NCBI GenBank assembly: GCA_004553625.1
Contig: SFKX01000004.1
Span: 124,001-188,000, forward strand
Direction of reading: 5' to 3'
Length of the DNA: 64,000 nucleotides
DNA from: Clostridiales bacterium
GTDB taxonomy: Bacteria; Bacillota_A; Clostridia; Oscillospirales; Oscillospiraceae
Shown here: positions 50,014 to 58,274 of the stretch, piece by piece
Layout: every line of letters starts with the position of its first letter
Position numbering within the stretch: position 1 is the stretch's first letter
Notes under the pieces: model-generated
The model's input: the letters and a program-made list of their open reading frames with translations, nothing else
What the model was told of the DNA's origin: nothing
Database searches by the model: none
Program-made: the position numbers and the translations under genes

Positions 50014-51945
50014 TCAGACGGCGCGCTGCATCGCGGCCGAGTAATCCACCTTGGCGGGCTCGAAGGGCGTGCCGCGGCCGGTATAGAACCTGCCGAAGAG
50101 CTCATAGAACTCGAGCCTCAGCGCCTGGATGCAGACGAGGACGGACTCTATCAGCATGACGAGCGCGTTGCCGAGGACGAGCCCGATGATGGAGTATCCG
50201 CCGCCGCTCGTCTCGGAGAGAGCGTAGACAATGAGCATCATGATGGCGTGGCAGATGGCGTAGGTGCCGACTCGCAGGAAGCTCAGGCAGTTGGAGAGCC
50301 AGGAGAGAAAGGCCTCGAACAGCTCGAAGAAGCCCTCCAGGAGCATCATGCCCGCGGAGGTCTTGTGGCCGTGCTCCTTTGGCGCGAGGCCGAAGAGCAT
50401 CGTGAGCGGCTCGCCCAGCCAGATGGAGAGCAGCAGGAGCGCAAAGACCAGCCAGACCGGCCCCTTGGACAGAAGCGAGGTGGCGAAGAGCGCGTCCGAT
50501 ACGGCGCAGCCGACGATCCCGGCGAGGAAGAGGACGCCCGTCACGCCGTTTGCGGAAAAGAGCGCGGCCCGGTAATCGTGCTGGCGGAAGGCCGTCAGGA
50601 TGTTCAGGACTCCGCTTATCAGGATGAGCACGACTCCGCCGCCCGCGGAGACGAGCAGGATCTGCATGACTCCGCCGCCCTCAAGGACCTTAAAGCCCGG
50701 CAGCAGGTGCTCGTTTCCGAACACGCTGCCGTATACAAAGCCGAACACGACTGCGGCACAGCCGACGGCGGCGAGGATACGCCCGAGCCACATTCCCTTT
50801 TTCTTCAGCATATATATGCCGATGAGCACAAGCAGCGCACCCTGGCCGACGTCTCCGAACATCACGCCGAAGAGCAGGCAGTAGGTGATGACCATGAAGA
50901 TGCGCGGGTCGCACTCGCCGTAGGCGGGGTAGCCGTACATCTTTACGAAGGGGGCGAAGATTCGCGTCCAGAAGCTCTCTTTGAGCTTGACGGGGACGTG
51001 GCCGTGGTCGCCGCGGCCCGGATGCTCGAAGGAGCAGACGCAGCCGAGCGCCTCCGCGGCGCGCTTGAAGTCCTCGGCGTCCGCAGCGGGCAGCCAGCCG
51101 GAGAGGAAGAACTCGTCCCCGTCGTAGCCGGCATACTGCCGCAGGGCGAAGCCCTCGCTCATATATTTGAGCCAGGACCAGCGCGAGAGCGCCTCGTCTC
51201 TCTCCCTCTGGGCGAGCCGGCCGAGCTCTTCGGAGAGGGCCTGGGCCTGTTTTCTGGCGGCGTCTGCCTCGGCCCGGAGCTCTTCCATGCGCTTTGCGGG
51301 GACTCCGGTGAGCCCGGCGGCGTTGGGCGGGTCCTCCGGCTCAAAGCCGTATTCGACCAGCCGCTCCTCCTCGCGCAGGACTCCTCCCTGCAGGGTCAGC
51401 AATATACAGCAGACCTTGTCCCCGGCGAAGCCGGAGCGGAAGAGGAAAGCGCCGTGTTCCTTTTCGGCCTCGGCGCGCAGCTCGTCCCAGAGCTCGGGCT
51501 CCACCCGGCCGAAGCGCAGACGCATGTGACTGACGTCCAGCAGCTGCCCCAGGTCCACGTCCAGGAGCGAGAAGGGCTCAAATCGGGAGATGAGCTCCTC
51601 GTCGTCCTGGGCGAGGCTGGAGGCGGCGTTCCTCTGCGTTATGACGCGGGTCGCCGCGCCGGACACGCGGGAGATATACTCCGTGCAGTCCTCGAGCGTC
51701 CAGCCCCTGTCGCGGAACTCGGCGAATTCCGCGCGGATTCCCAGCTTTGTCAGCAGGGCCGCGGCGGAATCCAGCGCGGGACGGAAGGGGTCCTCTCCTT
51801 CCGGGCGGAGCAGGCCGCGCCTGCCTCCCAGCGTCGCGGCGGAGAGGGGGTGGAACTCCCTGTCCAGTATCAGTTTGTGTATGGCCTCGTCCAGCAGTTC
51901 CGCCGGACCGGAGACCAGGGCTTTAAGCAGTTTTTCAGTGGCCAT
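50014..51945 (-). CDS. atpI: V-type ATPase membrane subunit I (a)
   Basis: 643 residues. The N-terminal soluble arm (about 1-330) forms the collar; a C-terminal membrane domain has seven to eight helices. The essential Arg in the penultimate helix region fits QALRLEFYELFGRFY near residue 615. The GVMFGDVGQGALL motif is diagnostic. The subunit provides the half-channels for the ion. ATG 51945 has GGGAGG nearby. Confidence 0.95.
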   Translation of the reverse strand: MATEKLLKALVSGPAELLDEAIHKLILDREFHPLSAATLGGRRGLLRPEGEDPFRPALDSAAALLTKLGIRAEFAEFRDRGWTLEDCTEYISRVSGAATRVITQRNAASSLAQDDEELISRFEPFSLLDVDLGQLLDVSHMRLRFGRVEPELWDELRAEAEKEHGAFLFRSGFAGDKVCCILLTLQGGVLREEERLVEYGFEPEDPPNAAGLTGVPAKRMEELRAEADAARKQAQALSEELGRLAQRERDEALSRWSWLKYMSEGFALRQYAGYDGDEFFLSGWLPAADAEDFKRAAEALGCVCSFEHPGRGDHGHVPVKLKESFWTRIFAPFVKMYGYPAYGECDPRIFMVITYCLLFGVMFGDVGQGALLVLIGIYMLKKKGMWLGRILAAVGCAAVVFGFVYGSVFGNEHLLPGFKVLEGGGVMQILLVSAGGGVVLILISGVLNILTAFRQHDYRAALFSANGVTGVLFLAGIVGCAVSDALFATSLLSKGPVWLVFALLLLSIWLGEPLTMLFGLAPKEHGHKTSAGMMLLEGFFELFEAFLSWLSNCLSFLRVGTYAICHAIMMLIVYALSETSGGGYSIIGLVLGNALVMLIESVLVCIQALRLEFYELFGRFYTGRGTPFEPAKVDYSAAMQRAV

Positions 51946-51966
51946 TGCGCCCTCCCTTGGTTCCGT

Positions 51967-53001
51967 CTAATCCATATATCCTGCGGGGGAAAGTCCGTAT
52001 TGCAGCGCCACAAAGGCACGGCGCAGCATCCGCGCCTCCCCCTCCTTGAGCTGTAGGAAAGCATCCACGACGCTGAGGTTCGGCGCGCCGTGCATGACCT
52101 TTCTGTAGAACGCGCGTTCCGCCGCGCGGACCAGTCCCTCCGGCGAGGCGCCCTCCACTCCGGAGAGCCACTTGCCCAGCCTGGAGCCTCTGAGCTCCGC
52201 GAGCGCGTCCTCGTCCGTATCCGCCTCGAGGATGCGGCGTTCCATCTCCGGGCCGAGCGCACCGTGCATGGGCAGCAGCAGCCGCATCGCCTCCTGTACC
52301 GGCGTGCCGAAGCGGCGCAGACGCAGGAGGTAGGAGATGTTGAGCATGTCCGCCCGGAAGGAGACCGTTCTCATGAGCTCGCGCTTTGCCGGGCCGTCGT
52401 AGCCCGTGTGCAGGAGCCTGTCGAGGCTGCGGTAATACTGACCCTCGAGCCGGAGCGCGGCCTCGTTGAAGGCGGGCTTGCCGGTCTTCGGGTCCAGCTC
52501 CAGCTCGCGCATGGCGGGGCCGTAGATGCTCCCTGCCGCGCCCTCCAGGACATCCTGGAAGCTGCGCGCCTCCCTGAGCCGCTTGGCGTCCAGCCCGGGC
52601 ATGAGCTTGAGCGCCGCCGCGGGCAGGTAATAGCTCTCCTCCACCGCGCCCTCGGAGAGGCGGCGCAGGGCGGAGAGGATCAGCTTGAGCTCCGCCTCGT
52701 AGGTCATGAAGATGAGGAACTTCTTCGAGGCGTCGTTGGCGAACCTGTAGAGCCGCTCGTAGTCCTCGAACAGGCAGCGGCTCAGGGCCTCGGCGAACTG
52801 GACGTCCGTTGCGCCCTGCGGGGGCAGGCCTGCGGCGGCCTTGTGCCAGGCCGGGCTGCGCAGCAGGAAGCTCAAAAGCTCCTCCGGCGTGCGCATGGAG
52901 GCTATCTTCTCCTTGTCCGCGTCGGACAGGAGGTGGGCGTACATCGCGCGCGCCTCCGTGGCAAGGGCGATGTCCATCGCCCGGCGTCCGCTGTTATTCA
53001 T
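51967..53001 (-). CDS. atpC: V-type ATPase subunit C (d)
   Basis: 344 residues, mostly helical, of the V-ATPase AC39/d family. It is a funnel that docks the central stalk on the proteolipid ring. Supporting segments are the repeated short helical units with Tyr and Arg, such as LFEDYERLYRF, ILSALRRLSEG and NISYLLRLRRFG. The ATG at 53001 overlaps the upstream stop by 8 bases; an alternative ATG at 52977 (MDIALATE) is possible. Family match is weaker than for A and B, but position and size agree. Confidence 0.85.
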   Translation of the reverse strand: MNNSGRRAMDIALATEARAMYAHLLSDADKEKIASMRTPEELLSFLLRSPAWHKAAAGLPPQGATDVQFAEALSRCLFEDYERLYRFANDASKKFLIFMTYEAELKLILSALRRLSEGAVEESYYLPAAALKLMPGLDAKRLREARSFQDVLEGAAGSIYGPAMRELELDPKTGKPAFNEAALRLEGQYYRSLDRLLHTGYDGPAKRELMRTVSFRADMLNISYLLRLRRFGTPVQEAMRLLLPMHGALGPEMERRILEADTDEDALAELRGSRLGKWLSGVEGASPEGLVRAAERAFYRKVMHGAPNLSVVDAFLQLKEGEARMLRRAFVALQYGLSPAGYMD

Positions 53002-53401
53002 CCTTCTGCCCCAGGGCGAGCGCCAGCACCCGGTCCACATAGCCGGGGCGCTTTGCCTCATATCTGCGGCGGAGCCGTTCGCGCGTTTCAGCGGCGGCAG
53101 CCCTGTCTTTTTCTATCTCGAGCTCGGCGCGGGCGTGCTCGGCCTCGGCGTCTTTGGCCATGGCGGCGCGCGTCTCCCGCCGCACCTGGGCGAGCATCTC
53201 GTCCTTTGCGGACTGGACCCGCGAGCCCAGCCGCGCGCGGTACTCCTCCGCGGCGTCCTCGATCTCTTTTGCCTTCTGCTCGGCTTCCAGCAGGGCGTGC
53301 AGGACGAGCATATCCGCCGCGGTCTCCCGCTCCAGCCGCTCGCGCCGCTCCTCGGCCTCGCGCTGGGCGCGGACCTCCTCCTGCGCCTTTATCTGCTTCA
53401 T
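52994..53401 (-). CDS. atpH: V-type ATPase subunit H/G-like coiled-coil protein
   Basis: 135 residues, almost entirely charged helix (AQREAEERRERLERETAAD and later EYRARLGSRVQSAKDEMLAQ). This is the form of the short peripheral-stalk subunit (H in A-type, G in V-type enzymes) that pairs with subunit E. First gene of the operon. The start may be the ATG at 53401 or a TTG at 53410 that lies nearer a GGAGGAGG site. A GGCC-GAAA-GGCC hairpin sits just upstream of that site. The operon promoter is probably TTCACT-17-TATGTT on the minus strand near 53458-53495, not certain. Confidence 0.82.
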   Translation of the reverse strand: MKQIKAQEEVRAQREAEERRERLERETAADMLVLHALLEAEQKAKEIEDAAEEYRARLGSRVQSAKDEMLAQVRRETRAAMAKDAEAEHARAELEIEKDRAAAAETRERLRRRYEAKRPGYVDRVLALALGQKDE

Positions 53402-53587
53402 GGAATTCAAAAAGCCCCGCCTCCTCCGGCCTTTCGGCCTCTCTTTTCGTAACTTACAACATACCACATTTCCGTCCAAAAGTGAAGTCATTTTTACACG
53501 CCCCTCCCGCTCGCGGAAACTCGCTCTTTCCTTTGGCCGGAAATTGAGTTATACTACGCACAAATGAGCACAAGAGGAGGAAGATAG

Positions 53588-54823
53588 ATGAAATACGTCC
53601 TCATAATAGGCGACGGTATGGCCGACGACCCGCTGGAGCAGCTGGACGGCAAGACCCCGCTGGAAGTCTGCAAAAAGCCCTTTTTCGACTCGCTCTGCGC
53701 AAAGGCGGAGCTGGGCCTGGTCAAGACCATCCCGGAGGGCTTTCCTCCCGGGAGCGACACGGCCATCATGTCCATCTTCGGCTGCGACCCGAGGAAGTAT
53801 TTTTCCGGCCGCGCGCCGCTGGAGCTGGCGGCCTCGGGCGGGGTCATGCCGGAGGGCGGCGCGGCCTACCGCTGCAACATGGTGAACCTGGGCGGAGACC
53901 CCGCCGGCCCCTTTGAGGAGCGCGTCATGGTCTCGCACAGCGCGGGCTCCATAGAGGGTGAGGAGTCGGACGAGCTCGTGACCTGGCTCTTCGCGCAGCC
54001 CGAGTTCGCCGCCCTGGCGGAAGAGGCCCGGCTGACGGTCCGGCCCGGTTCGAGCTTCCGCCACCTCGCCGTGCAGGCGGAGGCGGACATAGCCGGCATC
54101 GTCCTCGCCCCGCCGCACGACCACCTGAACGAAAAGATCGGCCCCCTGCTGCCCCGCGGCTGCGCCAACGCCGGGGTCCTGCTCGGCCTGATGCGCAAGG
54201 CGGCCCAGCTGCTGCCCGGGCATCCCGTGAACAAAAAGCGCGAAGCGGAGGGCAAGCTCCCCGCCAACTGCATCTGGTTCTGGGCCGAGGGCAAGGGCGC
54301 AAAGCTGCCGAACTTTGTGGAGCGCTTCGACGCGGACGGCGGCGTCATCTCCGCCGTGCCGCTCTGCCACGGCATAGCCAAGCTGGTTGGTCTTGAGGCG
54401 GTGAGCGTGCCGACCGCCACCGGCGAGTGGGATACGGATTACGAGGCCAAGACCGCCGCCGCCCTGAAGGTCCTGGAGTCGCACGACTTCGCCGCGGTCC
54501 ACCTCGAGGGTCCGGACGAGGCCACGCACAACCACGACCTCGAGCACAAGATCTACAGCGTGGAGTGCCTGTCGGAGCGCGTGGCAAAGCCGCTCTGCGC
54601 CGAGCTGAGGCGCCGGGGCGAGGACTTCCGCCTGCTCATCCTCTCCGACCACCGGACCTTCATGAAAAACGGAGCGCACGGCGAAACGCCCGTGCCGTAT
54701 ATGATCTACGACAGCCGCGAGAACGGCCCGGCCTCCGGCCTGGGCTATACGGAAAAGAACGGGGAAGCCGGTCCCTTCCTGGAGAGCGGCACAGAGCTGA
54801 TGCCCCGGCTCTTCCAGCCGTGA
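53588..54823 (+). CDS. apgM: Archaeal-type cofactor-independent phosphoglycerate mutase (ApgM-like)
   Basis: 411 residues of the alkaline phosphatase superfamily. The opening VLIIGDGMADDPLEQLDGKTP (core GDGMAD) and Ser56 in PPGSDTAIMS, the phosphate-carrying nucleophile, fit ApgM. The C-terminal metal residues are in HLEGPDEATHNHDL and LSDHRTF. It interconverts 3- and 2-phosphoglycerate. A closely related subgroup was proposed to act as a homoserine kinase, so this is a real alternative. It overlaps ispE by four bases (GTGA). A TATACT -10 lies near 53550, with a poor -35. GAGGAGG is 9 bases before the ATG. Confidence 0.9.
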   Translation: MKYVLIIGDGMADDPLEQLDGKTPLEVCKKPFFDSLCAKAELGLVKTIPEGFPPGSDTAIMSIFGCDPRKYFSGRAPLELAASGGVMPEGGAAYRCNMVNLGGDPAGPFEERVMVSHSAGSIEGEESDELVTWLFAQPEFAALAEEARLTVRPGSSFRHLAVQAEADIAGIVLAPPHDHLNEKIGPLLPRGCANAGVLLGLMRKAAQLLPGHPVNKKREAEGKLPANCIWFWAEGKGAKLPNFVERFDADGGVISAVPLCHGIAKLVGLEAVSVPTATGEWDTDYEAKTAAALKVLESHDFAAVHLEGPDEATHNHDLEHKIYSVECLSERVAKPLCAELRRRGEDFRLLILSDHRTFMKNGAHGETPVPYMIYDSRENGPASGLGYTEKNGEAGPFLESGTELMPRLFQP

Positions 54824-55677
54824 GCGGGCTGAGCATCGCCGCCCGGGCAAAGCTGAACCTATCTCTGGACGTGCTGGGCAGGCGCGAGGACGGCTACCAT
54901 GAGCTGAGGATGGTCATGCAGGCCGCGGAGCTGGCGGACGAGGTCTATGTCGAGCTGCGCGAGCCGGGCTTCTTCCTGGCTGAGACGAACCGGAGCTACA
55001 TCCCCACGGACGAGCGCAACGTTGCCGTGAAGGCGGCGAAGGCCTTTTTCGGCGCGGCGGGCCTGGACCACGGGGCGTACATAAGAATAGAAAAGCACAT
55101 CCCGGTCTGCGCGGGCCTGGGCGGGGGCTCGTCGGACGCGGCGGCGGTGATCCGCGCTCTGAACGAGCTGTGCGGCTCCCCGCTGGAGGGCGAGGCGCTG
55201 CAGGCCGCGGCGGCGCGCGCGGGCTCGGACGTACCCTTCTGCCTGCTGGGCGGGACGGCCCTGGCCGAGGGCCGGGGCGAAGTGCTTACGGCGCTGCCGC
55301 CCCTGCCGGAGACGCCCGCCGTAATCTGCATGCCGCACTTCGGCTGCTCCACTCCGGAGCTCTTCTCCCGCCTGGACGGGCTTCGGACCCGCTGCCGCCC
55401 GGATACGAAGGGCCTCATCTCGGCCCTGGAGGCCGGGGACCTCGGCGGCGTGGCCCGCAGGATGTACAACGTGTTCGAGGACGCGCTTGACCGCCGCGCC
55501 GCCCAGGCCGTGGGCGAGATAAAACGCCTGCTGCTGGATAACGGCGCGCTCGGCGCCGTGATGAGCGGCTCGGGCTCCGCGGTCTACGGTCTCTTCCCGG
55601 ACGAGGGCTCCGCCCGCGCCGCCGCCCGCGCCGCGGAATACTCCTGCCGCGAAGTGTTCCTCACAAAGACCGCCTAA
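54820..55677 (+). CDS. ispE: 4-diphosphocytidyl-2-C-methyl-D-erythritol kinase
   Basis: 285 residues with a GTG start. GHMP kinase that phosphorylates CDP-methylerythritol in the MEP isoprenoid route. N-terminal ARAKLNLSLDVLGRREDGYH carries the IspE substrate motif, PVCAGLGGGSSDAAA is the GHMP ATP loop, and SGSGSAVYGLF is the C-terminal motif. The GTG overlaps the phosphoglycerate mutase stop; the conserved KLNLSLDV helix begins at residue 11, as expected, so a much longer start is unlikely. A long perfect hairpin follows the stop. Confidence 0.95.
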   Translation: MSGLSIAARAKLNLSLDVLGRREDGYHELRMVMQAAELADEVYVELREPGFFLAETNRSYIPTDERNVAVKAAKAFFGAAGLDHGAYIRIEKHIPVCAGLGGGSSDAAAVIRALNELCGSPLEGEALQAAAARAGSDVPFCLLGGTALAEGRGEVLTALPPLPETPAVICMPHFGCSTPELFSRLDGLRTRCRPDTKGLISALEAGDLGGVARRMYNVFEDALDRRAAQAVGEIKRLLLDNGALGAVMSGSGSAVYGLFPDEGSARAAARAAEYSCREVFLTKTA

Positions 55678-55682
55678 AGCGA

Positions 55683-55715
55683 CTTGTCTGAGAAGGCGGA
55701 GCCTTCTCAGACAAG
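55683..55715. other. Perfect 15-bp hairpin after ispE
   Basis: CTTGTCTGAGAAGGC and its exact complement around GGA. It is followed by GGGGGGG rather than T-residues on the plus strand, so it is not a standard terminator. It directly precedes copy B of the structured repeat. Confidence 0.7.
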
Positions 55716-55720
55716 GGGGG

Positions 55721-55829
55721 GTTGCGCTGCGCTGCGCGCCTCGCTTTGCTCGACGCTCGCTCCGCGAGAAGTATTTTTGGCGACGTACACGCCGCCGCCA
55801 AAAATGATTGCAATTTATTTCGCGGTTGC
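55721..55829 (+). repeat. Dispersed structured repeat, copy B
   Basis: About 109 bases matching the minus strand of 41214-41324. The hairpin arms are 55774-55782 and 55796-55804 (TTTTTGGCG with CGCCAAAAA), with a 13-base loop sharing GTACACGCC with copy A. The stem bases differ from copy A but pair in both. It lies between the ispE hairpin and the stop of the convergent SGNH gene. Confidence 0.8.
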
Positions 55830-56618
55830 CTATCTGTATGCGTGGGTACGGATGTAGTCCAGGACCAGGCCGTGCGCCTCGGAGTTGAGGTGGTAGCCGT
55901 CTCCGATGTGCAGGTCCTCGGGCAGGCTGCCGTCCTCACCCCGGACCGCCGCGGCGAGGTCTATGCAGCGCAGGCCCTCCGCCTCGGCTATCTCATATAT
56001 CCAGGCGCTGGCCGCGGCGAGCTTGTCGTTGTTGATGTCGCCCTGGTATGGGTAGCTCTCCGCCACGGGGAAGAGCGAGGCGCACATTATCTTCGTCTCC
56101 GGGCAGGCCTCGCCCAGGGCGCGGACCAGGGCGGTGTATTCTTCTTTGAAATACTCCTCGTCCATGAAGGAAACACCGTTCTCGCCCAGGTTCACGATGA
56201 GGTATTCCGGCCGTTTTAGCGCCATGGCCTCCGTGACGGACATCTCCTCCCAGGTCTCGGGGTAGACGATCTTGTCCACGCTCCAGCGGTTGAGGGTGAG
56301 CGTCCCGCTCATGGGCGTCCAGACCTGGGTGGTGTTGTAGCCGCCGGGGAGCAGTTCCTGGAGTCGCAGGCCGTTTGTGTTGCTGTCTCCGTAAAAGACG
56401 ATGGCGTCCTGGTACTCCTGGCCCATGTCCTCCGTCTCACCCAGGAGGGTGGGCGGCGGCGTGGGCGAGGGCGTCGGTTCCGGGGTCGGCTCCGGCGTGG
56501 GTGCGGGCGTGACTGCCGGGGTCGGGGTCGCGGGCGGGGTCTCCGCCGGACCGGACGCGGCACAGGCGGAGAGGAGCAGGCAGGCGGCGGCCAGCGCCGC
56601 GAGCGCGGCCCGTCTCAT
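55830..56618 (-). CDS. SGNH/GDSL-type hydrolase lipoprotein
   Basis: 262 residues. Lipobox LLSAC with Cys19, then a Pro/Thr repeat linker (about 24-58) and an SGNH fold. The nucleophile Ser is in VFYGDSNTNG, the Asn block in IVNLGENGVS, and the Asp-His pair in IGDGYHLNSEAHG. It is anchored outside the membrane and likely removes acyl groups from a wall polymer or an exopolysaccharide. The ATG at 56618 overlaps the permease stop (ATGA), tying it to the ABC genes. The Pro/Thr linker resembles that in the pseudokinase-lectin protein. Confidence 0.88.
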   Translation of the reverse strand: MRRAALAALAAACLLLSACAASGPAETPPATPTPAVTPAPTPEPTPEPTPSPTPPPTLLGETEDMGQEYQDAIVFYGDSNTNGLRLQELLPGGYNTTQVWTPMSGTLTLNRWSVDKIVYPETWEEMSVTEAMALKRPEYLIVNLGENGVSFMDEEYFKEEYTALVRALGEACPETKIMCASLFPVAESYPYQGDINNDKLAAASAWIYEIAEAEGLRCIDLAAAVRGEDGSLPEDLHIGDGYHLNSEAHGLVLDYIRTHAYR

Positions 56619-57433
56619 TCCAGGTCCAGCCGCCGGCCCAGCAGATAGGCCGTGGCCGCGTAGAGCAGGATGCAATAGGCGGCGTTCAGGACGATCCCGC
56701 CTATCAGGAGTGAATGTCCGAACTGGGCCAGCCGCCCCAGCGTCGGGATGGAGACGAAGGCGCTCAGCCTGTATCCGGTGGCGAGGGTGAGGAGCATGGT
56801 TAGCAGCTGCGATGCGAGTCCCAGGGCCAGGAAGATCCCTAGCGAGGCCAGGAGCTTGTGTCTGGAGAGCGTATGCCCCGCGGCCAGGGAGGCGAAAAAC
56901 AGCAGGCAGCTCGAGAGCGTCCCCAGCAGGAGCAGCAGCAAAAACTCGAGCAGGACCGCGGCGAGCTCCGCCGCGCCGATGCCGTAGGCCGCGCTGAGTC
57001 GGAGCGCCAGGGCGCGCAGCTCGTAGAGCACCTGAGCCCACACCTCCGCCCGGAAAGCCACGGCAAAGAGGCAGCCGTAGATGCAGGCCCCCGTCAGCAG
57101 GAACCAGGCCGCCGCGGCGATGAGCTTGGAGCAGAGAAGCCCGTGTATGCTGACGGGCAGGCTGTGCGTGAGGTAGCCCTCCTGCGAGAGCATACTGCGG
57201 TAGAAGCGGTAGACGATGACTACGAGCGTCACCACCGCCAGCGCGATGACGGCGAGGAAAAACAGCACGACGAAGATCGCGGAGACCGCCACGGCGACTC
57301 TGCCCGTGCGCTCTGCGCCGAGTCCGCGTATGCACAGGCCCGCCGCCGCGCTCATGACGAAGAGCAGGACGATGAGCGGCAGGATGTAGCGCGCGGTGGC
57401 GGCGAATTCGTATTTGAGCAGCTTTTTCAGCAT
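56615..57433 (-). CDS. ABC-2-type export permease
   Basis: 272 residues with six predicted helices: starts MLKKLLKYEFAATARYILP, a typical ABC-2 N-terminus (a helix beside the membrane, then a first helix). It follows the ATPase gene with a 7-base overlap. With only one permease gene, it probably works as a homodimer. The cargo is unknown; the linked SGNH lipoprotein suggests an envelope polymer or lipid. Confidence 0.85.
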   Translation of the reverse strand: MLKKLLKYEFAATARYILPLIVLLFVMSAAAGLCIRGLGAERTGRVAVAVSAIFVVLFFLAVIALAVVTLVVIVYRFYRSMLSQEGYLTHSLPVSIHGLLCSKLIAAAAWFLLTGACIYGCLFAVAFRAEVWAQVLYELRALALRLSAAYGIGAAELAAVLLEFLLLLLLGTLSSCLLFFASLAAGHTLSRHKLLASLGIFLALGLASQLLTMLLTLATGYRLSAFVSIPTLGRLAQFGHSLLIGGIVLNAAYCILLYAATAYLLGRRLDLE

Positions 57434-58122
57434 CGAAACACCTCCCGGAACAGGGCGTCGAGGCTCATGCCGCGCTCGCGGCGGAGCTGTTCCGCGGGGC
57501 CGGCCATGACCAGTCTGCCCCCGCCGAGGAAGGCCGCGTCGTCGAGGGCGGGCTCGAGCTCGGCTATCATGTGGGTGGAGATCAGCACGGCGGCGCCCGG
57601 GGCGCGTCCGGCGAGTATGGTCTCGAGTATATAATCCCTTGCAGCCGGGTCCACCCCGCCGAAGGGCTCATCCAGCAGGTAGAGCTTTGCGGCGCGGCTC
57701 ATGGCCAGGGCCAGCCGGGCCTTCTGCCGCTCGCCCTTGGAGAGGCTGCGCACCCTCGCCCGAGTATCGAGGCCCAGGCGGCGCAGGTGTTCCTCCGCCG
57801 CGGCGCGGTCAAAGTCCGCAAAGAAGTCGGCAAAATAGTCCAGCAGCCGGTGCAGGCGCATCCAGTCGGGCAGGTCCTGCCGCTCCGGCATGTAGGAGAC
57901 CAGGGCCTTGGTCCCGCGTCCCGGCGCCTCGCCGCAGACCCGCACCGCGCCCCGCTCCGGCCTTATCAGCCCGGCGATCAGCTTTATGAGGGTTGTCTTG
58001 CCGCTGCCGTTCGGACCCAGAAGACCCAGAACTCGGCCCTCCTCCAGCCCTAGCGTCAGCCCCTCGAGGGCGAAGCCCCCTCCGTAGCTCTTGCCGAGCT
58101 CTACACATTCCAGTACCGGCAT
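57427..58122 (-). CDS. ABC transporter ATP-binding protein (export type)
   Basis: 231 residues. Walker A GPNGSGKTTL near residue 36, signature LSKGERQKARLA (a variant of LSGGQ), Walker B LYLLDEPFGGVDP and switch His in ISTHMI. The closest general type is the CcmA-like exporter ATPase beside an ABC-2 permease. Single operon with the permease and the SGNH lipoprotein, from a promoter at 58146-58175. Confidence 0.92.
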   Translation of the reverse strand: MPVLECVELGKSYGGGFALEGLTLGLEEGRVLGLLGPNGSGKTTLIKLIAGLIRPERGAVRVCGEAPGRGTKALVSYMPERQDLPDWMRLHRLLDYFADFFADFDRAAAEEHLRRLGLDTRARVRSLSKGERQKARLALAMSRAAKLYLLDEPFGGVDPAARDYILETILAGRAPGAAVLISTHMIAELEPALDDAAFLGGGRLVMAGPAEQLRRERGMSLDALFREVFRC

Positions 58123-58145
58123 CGTCTCACCTCCGTTTACACTCT

Positions 58146-58175
58146 ACAATAACATCGCTCGCAAAACAATGTCAA
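58146..58175 (-). promoter_or_regulatory. Promoter of the ABC-SGNH operon
   Basis: On the minus strand consensus TTGACA (58170-58175), an 18-base spacer and TATTGT (58146-58151). GGAGG is 7 bases before the ATG. Confidence 0.65.
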
Positions 58176-58210
58176 TCGCCAAAAAGCGCGGTCCTTCTCC
58201 CTGCGGACGA

Positions 58211-58251
58211 AAAAGGCCCCCGCAGGGTCCCGGGAGGGACCGTGCGGGGGC
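58211..58251 (-). terminator. Terminator after ppdK
   Basis: GCCCCCGCA and TGCGGGGGC arms with an inner GGTCCC/GGGACC part. TTTTT follows on the minus strand. It ends the ppdK transcript 24 bases after its stop. Confidence 0.9.
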
Positions 58252-58274
58252 GCTGCTGTTATTGGGCTAAAAAC

